Source: Anaeramoeba flamelloides
Lineage: Eukaryota > Metamonada > Anaeramoebidae
Assembly (NCBI GenBank): GCA_027625915.1
Contig: JANTQA010000036.1
Coordinates: 6,841,001-6,905,000, forward strand
Reading direction: 5' to 3'
DNA: 64,000 nucleotides
In this document: positions 44,701-55,639 of the stretch, one piece after another
How positions within the stretch are numbered: position 1 is the first letter of the stretch
Layout: every line of letters begins with the position of its first letter
Program-made: the position numbers and the translations under genes
The notes under the pieces: generated by a model
Database searches by the model: none
Told to the model about the DNA's origin: nothing
Seen by the model: the letters and a program-made list of their open reading frames with translations, nothing else

Positions 44701-47700
44701 AGTTTTCTGTCTCCAAGTTAGAAATATTATCGCTGCTAATATTAAACAAAAAAAATCTACAATCGCGAAAAGAAAGTTTTGAAATACTAATAATCTTAAT
44801 TCCCAGTTGCTTAATAGTTGGTTTTCTTTTCTTTGAATATTATAGGAAAGGAATCTCCAATGGAAAATGAAATTTATAATGAAAAAGGGAATAAATGGCA
44901 AATCAAATAAACCATTAATCAATTCTCTACTAACTAAATAATACCAGCCAAATTGAAAAAATTCGAAAGAGTAGTTTTCGTCTTCTGTGTTGTTCTTGTC
45001 ATGCTTTTTTCTCAAATAAACCCAGAATCTCCAATTGAATAAAATGAATAATAAAACAAATTCAATTAATACGAGCAAATCGATAACTAATAACTGAAAA
45101 TTCCTTAGAATAATTAACTTTAGCATCCATTCATCTTTTGTTAAGGTTGGACATTCATTCAAAGACTTCCAATCCTTTTCAATATAATATATTCTCCAGG
45201 TAAATAGTTGTGGCAGTACAATGATAAAAATTAATAAATCTATAGGAATGGCAAGTAAATTGTAGAAAATTAATCTTCGTGTTTCCCAATCCGATTCTGA
45301 TTCCTTATGTCGCTTATATAATATATAAAACCTCCAGGGGGCAACGGCACATAAAAATAACATTATAGCGAAGGGACAATCAATCAATCCATTAAAAAAG
45401 AAATGGATAATTAATCTTTTGATTTCCTTCTCGCTTAATTTATAATCAGGGTTTATGTTATTATAAAAAATTCTATTGGTTAAGGGTATAAATCTCCAAA
45501 TAAATACAATTGTTAACACCCAGATAATAATGTAAAATAAGTCAGTAAAGATAGATAAAAAATGTGTGATTATACATAAATATCTTTCAAAATAATGACT
45601 ATTTTTAATTTCTTTATATACTGTATAAAATCCTTCCCATTTCCAATGACAAATAAAAATAATCATCAACATTGGTAAAGTCGGTATATCTAAAATTCCG
45701 TATAGAAAGTTTCTTCTAAAAACCTTTCTCCTTTTTTTAAATTTGCACTTCTTGATTTTTTTTATCAAATAATTGATCCGCCAAAAAAATATTATGGAAA
45801 CGAACCCTAGAAAATAAAATGGCAAATCTTTTAACGATTCTAAAAAATGCTTAACGGTGATCCATCTAAATTTAGATGTATTATTAGCATCCTTCATCTC
45901 TTTTAAATATCGATAAAATCTCCAGTGGCATATAAAAATAACAATATACATCGGCAACATGAGTAATTCAATCAATGCATTGGGTACTTCAAAAAACAAT
46001 TTTGCTCTTAATGGCTCATCCACTGTTCTTAGATGCCGTATTAAATAGGGTATCCTTACAACAGATAAAATCGCTACAATTAAACAAAAAAATGCTCCCA
46101 AATCAAATAAGGAATCAATGAATCCATGCCAATATCCTTGAAATTCAAATTCTGGTAAAAACTTCAAATGCCCGTCACCTCGATTAGCCCACACTATTCC
46201 AATATATAAGGCAACTTTTTTTTTTTTTTTTTTTTTTTTTTTATTATTAATAGTTATTATTTAATTTTGGTATAATATAATATTTTTATTTAATTAATTA
46301 AGATTTGAAATTAAATTCATTTATTCTAATATTGGTTTTATTGTCAAAGGTAAAAGACTTTGAAAATAAACACCTTTCCAGTTATAGATCTCTAGTTTAA
46401 TTGATGAAATTCAACAAATTCAATGTTTTTTACCCAGTACTCTTTTTAAAGTAAATTTTCAATTTGTGTATAAGAATCTTTTTTTTGAAATTTTAGTCAA
46501 ATTTGTTTTTGGTTTGTTTTTTTTCTTATTTTTATTTTTATTTTTTGAAAATCAAAAAAGAAATTCACTTTATATTTTTTTTAATTCTGTTTTTAATATT
46601 TAATTTTGAAATATTTTTGATTAAAAATGAAATTTTATGAGAGTACCGTTTGAACAGGTTTGATATCATCAAAATTCACCCTTTACAGACGAATTTTATA
46701 TAAATAATTATAAGTGAAAAAAGATTGTACTCAAAGAAAATTATTTTCATCGATATATTATTTGACAATTAAAAAAAAAATTCAATTTGATCTCAAAGAT
46801 TAACAATACTGGTTTTTAAATATTAAATAAGAAAAAATTACATTTTAAATTTGATTTTATTCTTGTTCGATAATGAATAAAAGTTTTAGAATTCCTTGTA
46901 ATATGAGAAAAAAAAAAAAAAAAAAATTCAAATTGAAGATTTTTTCCCAGATTGCATTTTAAAACAAAAACCAAGTTCCAAAACTATGACTAATTGTTAG
47001 AATAGAATTCAAAATATCAACATAAACTCAAAATTTGAGAGTGTTCAATTATAACCTAAATTTGAGATTATAATTGTAAACATTAGTAAAAGTGAATTTT
47101 TTGGATTTTTTGATGCTATACTTTTTAATTATTCATTCTGAAATTGCCTTTACGATTTCACCAATGGGTATTATTCCAGTTTGAGGAATTTCAGTTTCAT
47201 ACATCTTCATTGATCAGTTAGGATATAAATAAAAAAATTCTCGAAAAATTTTTACTTTTTTCACCATCTTACAATTAAAACTTGATTTGAAAATTAATTT
47301 CCAGAATGGTAAAATTTTTTGGTTAGATTATTAAATTCACTAGAATATTTTTTTTATTTTACTACTGTTAATTGTTAAATAAAAAGATCAAAATTACTCA
47401 TTCACTTTTCAAAAAAAATCACATTTCAAGAATTAACACAATAAATCATCAAAGTCACCAATTCTAAAAGATGGAAATTAATTATATAAACTGTTTATGA
47501 AATTAAAAATTTCAATGTACCTGATTTTGAAAAATCTATTTTTGGAAAGTTCAATGAAAATTTTGTTCAATTTATTTTGAATCAAATTATAAATCCTTGA
47601 GAGTACCCTAAATTTTAAATTCCTATTTGTTCAAGTTCATCAAAATATTTTGTCCAGTTGACTGAAAAAATAGAACCAACATTACTTCTTCCACAAAGAA

Positions 47701-48178
47701 TGTGAAAATTAGATTAAGAGGGAAAGAAGAAATTTGAAGGGAAGAAAAAATTACCCAAGCCGACGATCTCCAAGATGATTCCAAACATTAAATTTCCAAG
47801 TGCGTAACCAATATAATAAAAGGCCCCAAGTTCTAAAAATAGGAATGTTGGGCCAAGTAAAGCAAGAATTAAACGGAACGGCCATAAGAAAGCATGCGAA
47901 GCGCGATAACCACTCGGTTCTGGTGAAAAGATTGCTGAAGTAACAAATTTTGCTGTAAGTTTAAAAGTCGCAATCACAGGAAATGCTACCAAACCACAAA
48001 CCCAACACACAAATCTCAACAAATATGAAAAAAGGTGTATAATTGGTGCATCTTCAGACTAACCCAATAAAGAAAAAAGTTATAATATTTTTTTTTTTTT
48101 TTTTTAATTGTGAATTGTATTTATAAACAAAAAATGTCTGATAAAAAAAACTTTGAATTAGGACGAAAATCTTACCAT
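38782..48178 (-). CDS. giant multi-pass membrane protein of ~37 Asp/Trp-Arg hydrophobic repeats, three exons
   Basis: Exons on the - strand are 48178-48176 (the ATG alone), 48058-47755 and 46193-38782. Donors are GTAAGA and GTAATT, acceptors GGGTTAG and GGAATAG, and frame is kept (phase 0, then 1), giving about 2572 aa. The N-terminus (MSEDAPIIHLFSYLLRF) carries two or three membrane segments. From about residue 125 to 2160 the protein is a series of about 37 units of 45-75 residues. Each has a hydrophobic stretch with a central Asp, often followed by hydrophobic-Pro, and ends in Trp/Tyr-Arg, as in LLFDLPFLPLIFIIIITLWR. The units are joined by Lys/Arg/Glu linkers. Two long acidic Asn/Asp-rich linkers lie at about 965-1140 and 1900-1975. 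The C-terminus has about six further membrane helices and a basic tail. No family is recognised; it is certainly a membrane protein, but its role is unknown. Confidence 0.88.
41781..42626 (-). repeat. in-frame tandem duplication, 2 x 423 bp, in the giant gene
   Basis: Two units of 423 bp (141 codons, three protein repeats each) are close to identical. Both encode SFWRLIAIYYRI, EEFANFL(L/F)DICCLPF, LTVYRFPNIYNFLKTCD and KEFLHLLLD(V/A)PFIPMFL. Differences are concentrated in the charged linkers. The high identity against otherwise diverged repeats shows this is the youngest expansion. Confidence 0.9.
46194..47754 (-). other. 1.56-kb intron of the giant membrane-protein gene
   Basis: The donor GTAATT follows ...GAG ATC GTC GGC TTG G, and the acceptor GGAATAG precedes TG TGG GCT AAT, joining Gly-Leu-Val-Trp in frame. 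It contains a poly-T run of about 30 close to the acceptor on the + strand, i.e. poly-A on the sense strand. It holds no nested gene. Confidence 0.75.
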
Positions 48179-49169
48179 TGTGAATTTGTTTGAAGATCCA
48201 ATTGGAAATTTGGTCTTTTTAAAAGGCAATACAAAAAGAAAAAAGAAAAAAATGGTTTGGTTTTTAAAAAAATATTGTTTTTTTGTCTAAGATTTGGTCT
48301 CACTAAAATAAACACTAAAGACGATTTTTACTTTTTTTTAAAACAATACACCTGAGAAATAATTCCCAAAATTTATCACTTTTAAGAATCCAAATTGTTT
48401 TAGAACAAGATTGTTACTTTTTAGAGAACCGGTATGGGCAAGTGGAAACACAACCCAGTGTAAGAGAACCGGTATGGGCAAGTGGAAACACAACCCAGTG
48501 TACAATCTGAAGGCCAGGGTTCTATTCCCTTAACCATTATTTCTTATTGTTTACCATTTTCTCAAATAGCCACCACGGTGTAATTTTAATTAAAAATCGG
48601 GCTTATGCTTCTTAGAACCACTAATTCTTTGAGGAAATCGTTTGGCCGAATTGAATCTTTTTGACTATTATAAAACTGAACGGAATAGGAACAAAATCCC
48701 TCTCAATTTATGGAGCGGATCCGATTTTTGGGAGAAATGACCAGCTCTCACTTGGTTCAACAATATCTCTAATTCAAATTAGGGATTCGGGCAAACAGGT
48801 GGACTTTTAGTACCCACTCTTTAATGGAAAAAAAAAAAAAAAAGATTGTTACTTTTTTGGGAAAACAAGAAAAAAAAGCGAAAAAAAGAGAAAATTTTGT
48901 TCGGAATAAAAAACGTCCTACATTCAGAAAAAATTTGAGATTTTTCAATTACTTAAGGCACTTGAAAAAGAATTGAGAAATAATTTTCACTTTTACTTTT
49001 CCTTTCAACCGTTTTCAATAAGTATTTTTGAGAAATTCTTAATAATTTGAATGAGAATAATTATTTTTTTATTCTTTTTTTATTATACCTGTGTAAGAGT
49101 AAGGTAATTTAAAAAATCCAATAAAATAATCAAAAAAAGAGAATTTGTCGAAATTTTTTCTCATTTCAA
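48179..49169. other. 5' flank of the giant gene, with SINE
   Basis: Apart from the SINE at 48423-48841 nothing coding is seen. The presumed promoter of the giant gene lies between its ATG (48178) and the SINE, about 240 bp. No core promoter motif is recognised. Confidence 0.5.
48423..48841 (+). mobile_element. tRNA-derived SINE with poly-A tail
   Basis: A pol III-type head: A-box-like TGGGCAAGTGG (48475-48485) and B box GGTTCTATTCC (48518-48528), 32 bp apart. A non-tRNA body with higher G+C follows, then a poly-A tail. The 16-bp target duplication AAGATTGTTACTTTTT lies at 48407-48422 and 48842-48857, proving insertion by a LINE-type machinery. The first 40 bp (48423-48462) are tandemly repeated at 48463-48502, so the A box is present twice. 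It is the only copy in the window. The body is intact and the target duplication identical, so it is likely young. Confidence 0.88.
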
Positions 49170-49179
49170 TTTCAATCTT

Positions 49180-50210
49180 AATTAAACCCTTTCTGGTTTC
49201 GACTTCTTGTTCCAATTGCAATATTCAACACACTCTCCTTTAATATACCAAAGAGCAAATCTCTTTTGAATTTTTTCTCTTAATTGTAAATAAATTTTAA
49301 ATTATGAAATAAATTTGTTGATAATTGACTGTATTTGTTTTTTCATTAATTTAAATTATCACCTGACTATTTTATTTTAAGTATGGACTTTTTTTTAAAC
49401 TTTTTAAATATTCGCTATCTTTTTTGTGAAAAATTTGATCATTGAAAGTTCCTCTTTCTGATTTCTTTTAACATTTTGTTAAAATCATTGAAATCTGTTT
49501 TATTGTCTTGAATAATTAGGTTTTCAGAAAATAATCGGATCAAAACAATTTATGAGAATGTGGAAATCAGTTTTATTGTATAATCAAATAGAGTACCAGA
49601 ATTTCTTTTTAAACATCACCAACAATAATAACATGGATGCCTTGGTTTGTTTCAGATTAAGATCTGCTGACCATTAAAATCATTTCTAGGAACAGTACTT
49701 GAATCTTTCGCCAATTCAAACAAAAAACCGATAATAGCAAATTGTTTTGTGAAATATCAATACAAAAATTCATTTTGTGTTACGAATTAACATTTTGAGA
49801 AAAACAAGACATTTCAAGTGGCAAGTCAAATAATTGTACTTCAAAAATCCCATCTTTTACACACTGGCCACTTTATCAACAAACAAAAATATTTGAGGTT
49901 GTATAAATCAATAGTTTTTATTTTTTTTTAAGTTTTCAAATCTTTCTCTACCCTTTTCAGTTTGGTTTCTTTTCCCCTTCCACAATTTGTAATTTGTAAT
50001 TCCTTTTTTGGGGTTGTTACTTAATTTTTTTAAGTGAAAATGTTTATATTTGAAAAAAAAAATTTTACCAAAAATGTTCAAAATAATTTTTACATTTTTA
50101 AACATTTGCGTTTTTTGTAATTCTGGAAACTGCACTTTGAATTCAAAATCAAGGAATCAAAATTTCTAAAATTGTACCAAATCCTTTCCTATTTCTGTGA
50201 AAAAATGAAA
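49180..50210 (-). pseudogene. coding-like islands, unresolved gene or gene relic
   Basis: On the - strand several short stretches look coding. About 50135-49908 has KLSNNPKKGITNYKLW and KGKRNQTEKGRERFENLK. About 49875-49790 has KDGIFEVQLFDLPLEMSCF. About 49745-49650 has FAIIGFLFELAKDSSTVPRN. About 49300-49178 has KIQKRFALWYIKGECVEYCN and ends KPERV before TAA. Their order is consistent with one gene read right to left. The splice sites I can find do not join them in frame, and the third island has a stop and no acceptor before it. It is either a gene with unusual introns or a decayed one. No family is recognised. Confidence 0.3.
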
Positions 50211-50458
50211 TCTGAAGTAAATTGAAATTTTCTTAATTAACACTTAAGGGATCATGAAAGAAAACCAAGTGTTGACAAATACTCATTAATGGAATTCAAT
50301 TTTATTTTTAATACCTAAAATAGAGATTATATTGAAAAAACTACATCAATTGGTACAAATGATAAGTTTTGCAATAAAAAACATTACCTTTTAAAAATTA
50401 CATTTATTTAAAAATTATGATCAAAAAACTCACATGTGCAAAAAGTGATGTACTAACA

Positions 50459-50933
50459 CAGGGGTGTAACTAACCCGTGTTTTTTATTTTAACCCATTAC
50501 TAAAATTTAACTCATGCAAAAAATATTGGCTGGCTCTAGAAAGAAAAGAAACAAACCAATGGAGTGGCAACCGTATATAAACAAGAAATAGGGTTCTTTA
50601 AATAAATTTTAAAAAAGAATTATGAAGATACTGGAAGATTAAAATGTAATTATTTGACAAGAAAATGAGTAAAATCTCATATTTTGAATTTATAGAAAAA
50701 AATTATTGAATCTCACAAATTTTGAAAATATGATGAAATTTTTGAAACAAAAGCATTTAATATAATTGAGCCATTTTGATTAATCAAAGATCTAACCTCT
50801 AAAGTCAATTTGGTTATGAACCAAGAATCTATTAGTGATTTCTGGTCTTCCAATACCCAAGTCTGAAAAAAAAACAAGAGTTAAATTTTAGTAATGGGTT
50901 AAAGGTTGTCTGAACGGGTTATTTACACCACTG
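50459..50933. mobile_element. hAT-like MITE
   Basis: 475 bp. TIRs are CAGGGGTGTAACTAACCCG and the complement of CGGGTTATTTACACCACTG. The inner inverted stretch AACCCATTACTAAAATTTAA is present at both ends. The flanks TACTAACA (50451-50458) and TACTAATA (50934-50941) form an 8-bp target duplication with one change. CAGGGGTG-like ends with an 8-bp duplication are diagnostic of the hAT superfamily. There is no transposase frame. Confidence 0.85.
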
Positions 50934-50957
50934 TACTAATATAATAAGTTTTTTTAC

Positions 50958-52206
50958 GAAATTTGTCTTTTTTCCAAAAACTATCAAACTTTTCCATTTC
51001 ACCCCAAGGTACAGATTACTTGCCAGCGGACTTGGGGATTCTAAGTGCAAAAAATCCGATTTAATAATAGAATAAAAATTTTTGAAGAAGAAACAGAAAT
51101 TCAAAAATCGAAAATAATTTTAAGGGACTAGTCTTTAAATTTTTTTAGGTAAATTTAATTGAGATTAGGATTTTTTTTGCCAATTACTTAGATCTGAAAT
51201 CAAAGTGAAAAAATTCTTTTTATAGTAATGAAATCTTACGATATGACATTCATTAAATTTAGTTATTATTTTTATAGAAATAAAATTTTTTTCCTTTTTT
51301 TCACTTTTTTGAAAGTTGCTATTTTTCAACTTTTTGCAAAAATACAAAAAATAAAAAAAAATATGAGCAAGAAAGCAAAACTTTGCTATGTTTGTGTAAG
51401 ACCTACAAAAAAAAGTTTGAAAAATAAACCTGAAAAGGTTTTTTTGGATTTGCATGAAAAAATAATTTGATTCGAAAAAAATATACAATATATGCTTTGC
51501 TCTTAATAAAAGATTTTCTTTCTTTTCTTGTACCATTCTTTTTTTTTTTCATGAATCTACTTTTTGAGTTTATATTATTTTGTTTTTGTTGAATTTAAAG
51601 TTTTTAAAAGTATTCCCAAATTATCATTCCAAAAGTTTTTGTCAGAGTCAAAAAAAATCAAAGAAAAGAATAAGAACTTATTTTTTAAAAAGTAATTATT
51701 GATAAAACAAATTGAGTTCTTTATAGATTCAAGTTGGATGAATAGAAGTGAAAGAGAAAATATTCACCAGTTTTAAATTATTTTTTCGTTTTTCAAAATG
51801 AGAATAAATATTATTTTTGAGGAAATAATTAAATCCAAAATTAATCAAAAAATTCTCATCCTTTCAAGATATTTTTTTTAAAATAAATTTTTAAAAGTCA
51901 CTTTTTTTGACTAGAATTGTATAATTTTAAAAAAACAAGAATTAAAAGTTCTAATATTGAAAAAACGTGTCTATTTTTCAATTTTAAACCTATTTCAAGA
52001 TAAGGATTCCTTATTTAGTTATTGGTCAAAAAAAATTAATAAAGACTAGTCCCTTAAGAAATTAAAAACAAAACCAAACCCAAACATTTTTATTCAAGGA
52101 CTAAATTGTTTTGATTTTGATATAAGAAACCTCAGGTGTGTTGACAAGTAACCTGTACATTGGGGCCAAATGGAAAAGTATTATAGTTTTTGGAAAAAAG
52201 AAAAAT
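50958..52206. mobile_element. inverted-arm element interrupted by a TTAA element
   Basis: Arms at about 50958-51045 and 52110-52200 are reverse complements (TTCCAAAAACTAT, ACTTTTCCATTT, GTACAGRTTACTTG). The element at 51124-52053 lies between them, so the arms belonged to an older, shorter element. Read outward, both arms keep an open frame with SNLYLGVKWKSLIVFGKK or SNLYIGAKWKSIIVFGKK. Confidence 0.6.
51124..52053 (+). mobile_element. TTAA-flanked (piggyBac-like) element
   Basis: 930 bp with TTAA on both sides (51120-51123 and 52054-52057) and ends GGGACTAGTCTTTA and its complement. It starts with GGG like the TTAA element at 30600. On the + strand the frame from ATG 51363 to TGA 51470 encodes a 35-residue peptide starting MSKKAKLCYVCVRPTKK and ending KVFLDLHEKII. 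The Cys-x2-Cys and final aromatic-x3-His spacing recall the C-terminal cysteine-rich domain of piggyBac transposases, here degenerate. A 123-codon frame on the opposite strand is Lys/Phe-rich and probably by chance. It is non-autonomous in its present form. Confidence 0.7.
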
Positions 52207-52209
52207 TTA

Positions 52210-52405
52210 CAGTCAGTTCCACTTTTAAGGCACAAACTTTCAACGAAATTTAAGGCACAATTAAATCTCAAATTAAGGCACAAATTTTGTAATTTTTTTT
52301 TTTACAATTTATTTTACTAGAATCAAAATTTTGTGCTTTAATTTGAGATTTTTATTGTGCCTTAAATTTCGTTGAAAGTTTGTGTCTTAAAAGTGGAACT
52401 GACTG
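52210..52405. mobile_element. TA-flanked palindromic MITE, family B copy 2
   Basis: 196-bp foldback beginning CAGTCAGTTCCACTTTTAAG and ending with its complement, flanked by TA. It lies just beyond the right arm of the interrupted element at 50958-52206. The arms of this copy are highly matched, so it is probably one of the younger copies. Confidence 0.85.
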
Positions 52406-52407
52406 TA

Positions 52408-55400
52408 GTAAAAAAACTTAAAATATTAGGTAATCGCTTTTTGAACATATGTTAGAAGTTTGTCCGGCTAAAAATCAAATTAAAAACTTATTCTGAAGTT
52501 CAAAATTTAATTAAGTTTCTCAATTGTTTTTAAAATTATTCATTTGGATTTTGCCTTTTTTTTCTTCCAAATTTTGAGATGGTGTTGGCCTATTTGGAAC
52601 TATCATAAATTACAGACTATTAGACATACTCAAGAAGAGTCTAAGTCTTGATAAATTATTAATTTTCAAATTGAATTTTAATCCTGAAAAATAATTTCCT
52701 CTAAAATCGAACATCAATTTTCGAAAACAGTGTCTTTCCTAAAACCATTCACCATGAAAAAATTTTAAAATTAAAGTAACCCGTCCTTCTTGAATTTTTC
52801 ATAAACTTTTGTCAAAATAATACCTTATGAAAAGTTTAATCTGTATTTCAAAATAAAAGCAGGCTTCGTTTTTCAAGAACACCAAGACCCTAATCTATCC
52901 AAAAAACAAACAATACACCCAAAGTACATTTAAATTACGAAATTTCTATTAATTAAAAAAGACATTTGAAAAATAAAGGAATAAATTTTAAAATTTATTT
53001 GTAAAAATAGAGTGAATTTTTGTTCAGATTTTAGCACCCATAAAAATCAACTTTCACTATTTGTTGCAAAATAAATGGAACAAAAATTTCATTTAGCTTT
53101 CCAAAAAAAGAGTTTAAAAATCATGTAAAATTTCAATTTTTAATTCAAAAAAACAGCTTAAATTATTAATTTACCCATTTTAGAATTGAGAATTTTGATG
53201 ATTTATTTTAATACTTTAAGAATTGATAAATTATTTTGGAAATCTAAATGAAAATTTTGATCTTTTAAATTTTGCCATTAACAGTATAAAAAATTTGAGA
53301 AATATCCAAAAATTTTGAACTAATTTCATTCATAATCTAAAATTTAATCAAAATATCAAGGGATTGACTTTGGAAATTGATTTAATCTTAGTTATTTTAT
53401 GGAAGAGTAATGAATAAGATGTTGTATTATAATAAGCAAAAGTAAAAAATAAAGCACGAATTATAATATGAAAATCAGGTTATAGGATTTAATAACATTT
53501 TTTTTTGATCACTGTAAAATAGTTTTTTTTTTTAATTCAAATACCTTAAAATGATGATATTTTCATTGTTATTTCTCTATATTCACTCACAGTAATTTTT
53601 AAAAGAAAAATTTTTGAGAAATAAAAATTGTTTAAAAATATTTCTTTTTTTCTTCTGTAATTTATATCTTTTTCTTATATCATATCATTTAGGGAATGAT
53701 GGTCTTCCAGTACTTAAATTACCCACCAAAAACAAGTTATAATCATGTTGAAAAAAAAAAAAAAATGAACATATAATATTTGTTAGGGCTTTTCACTTTA
53801 CAAATTTTTTTCACATTTTTTTGGAAGAATTTCTCTCTTTAAAATATATCAAAAATTTTCTCTTTTTTTTTTTTATTTGATGATTTTTCTTTAATTATTC
53901 CTTTCTATAAATAAATAAATAAAGAAATAAATATATCAAAAATTTTCAACTTCATCCAATATTTTACACCATTCAAAAATTTAATTTTAAATTGGGAAAA
54001 CTCAAAAATTTTTTTCTAATACTCACTAAAAGATGATTAAAATTCGAAATATCATGAAATATTAATTTTATTTAGATACCAAAAAAAATTTCCTATTAAA
54101 AAAAGATTTATAGTAGAAAAAGTAAAAAAAAATAAATTCACTTAAATACTATTATTTGAGGACCAAAAGGGCCAAATTTCTTTTTATAATTGATTTTATA
54201 TTTCCTCAATTAATTAATTATTATTTATTTATTTTTTGTTGCGAATCTTTGAACATATTTTTTTATCAATAAAGCTCAAAAGTGTTTCTCATTACACCAG
54301 TACAAAAAATTATCTGGTTTCTCCTCACCACCAACATGATTTTTATTTTCAAATAATTACTAAGATTATCAGTCACGGTTGGTAATTTTGAAAAAAATAA
54401 TTATTTTTTTTTACAATTATATGTCCTTAATAAAATTAAGCACTATTTTTTTATGGTTAATATTTTTCGAAATTAAGTTTATAACTTAATTCCATTAACC
54501 ACTGTGATAATTTTTTTTAGAATAAAAACACTCTCAATTTTTGAATATCGAAAATATTTTTTGAAATTATTGTGCACTTTTTTATTTTTTTTTTGAAAAA
54601 TTGGGGTTGAGAAAAGCTAGAAATCAAAGAATAAGTTAATATATTAAATTAGGATGATTTTCCAGAGAGTTTATCTTTTTAGTTGAACTTTTTTTTAATT
54701 TTACGATTTAAAACTAAAAAAAACATTTGAAGACCAAATTAGTGCTTTTTGTGAAAAGAAAATTCCTATAATTTAGAATTTGTTTTTGTAAATGAGTTAA
54801 AACAAGAGAGTGTATCTAAAAATATACATGATTTCAAGTTAGAATTCAATGATTTTGGCAAAACATGTTTTCAAGAAAAAGTTAAATGGAAACTTTATTT
54901 ATTTTTATTTTATCATTTAGTTTTTTTAATGGTTTTAATGGAAAGTATATCAACAGTTTTTCATTTTTAGTGTTTTTTGGGTCGTAGGGACATATAATGT
55001 TTATTTGTTAAAAAAAAAAAATCAATAAATAATATCTAATAACACATTTCCAAATAAAAGAAAAAATAATGAGAAACCTTTCTCATCATAGAAAAATAAT
55101 ATAAGAACTACACCCTGACCTTCATAATTTTTAAATATTTTGGGAAGAACTTTATAACAGATAGTTTACTGTTTTATTGAAAAGCTCAAAATTATTTGAA
55201 GAAATTTTTAATAATAAAGTTAAAATTGCTATAAAGTATAAGTATAAATTATACCAATAAATAAACTCAAAACTAAAGAATCTTTTTTTTTTTTTTTTTT
55301 TTTTTTAGTTATTCAGAGAAAGGGATAATTAAAGAAGATTTTTAACAAAATAAAAAAAGAGAGAAGAAGATTATTAATTAAAATATCATTATTAAAAATA

Positions 55401-55438
55401 ATAAAATCAATTATTTTGGCCAAATGAAAAATTATCTA
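52408..55438. other. no gene seen
   Basis: Three kb of A+T-rich sequence with homopolymer runs. No ATG-initiated frame with protein-like composition, no RNA gene and no clear repeat ends. Confidence 0.5.
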
Positions 55439-55635
55439 CAGTCAGTTTCAGATTTAAGGCACAAACTTTCAACGAAAGTTAAGACACAATAAAAATCTCA
55501 AATTAAGGCACAAAATTCAGATTCTAGTAAAATAATTTGTAAAAAAAAAAATTCCAAATTTTGTGCCTTAATTTGAGATTTTTTTGTGCCTTAACTTTCG
55601 TTGAAAGTGTGTGCCTTAAATATGGAAACTGACTG
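55439..55635. mobile_element. TA-flanked palindromic MITE, family B copy 3
   Basis: 197-bp foldback beginning CAGTCAGTTTCAGATTTAAG and ending CTGACTG, flanked by TA. A family E repeat abuts its right end (AGGTTTTCCAGGATTTG at about 55647). Confidence 0.85.
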
Positions 55636-55639
55636 TACT

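Noticed and set aside
48423-48541. Functional tRNA gene
   Set aside because: A and B boxes are present but the sequence cannot fold as a full tRNA; target duplication and poly-A tail show it is the head of a SINE.
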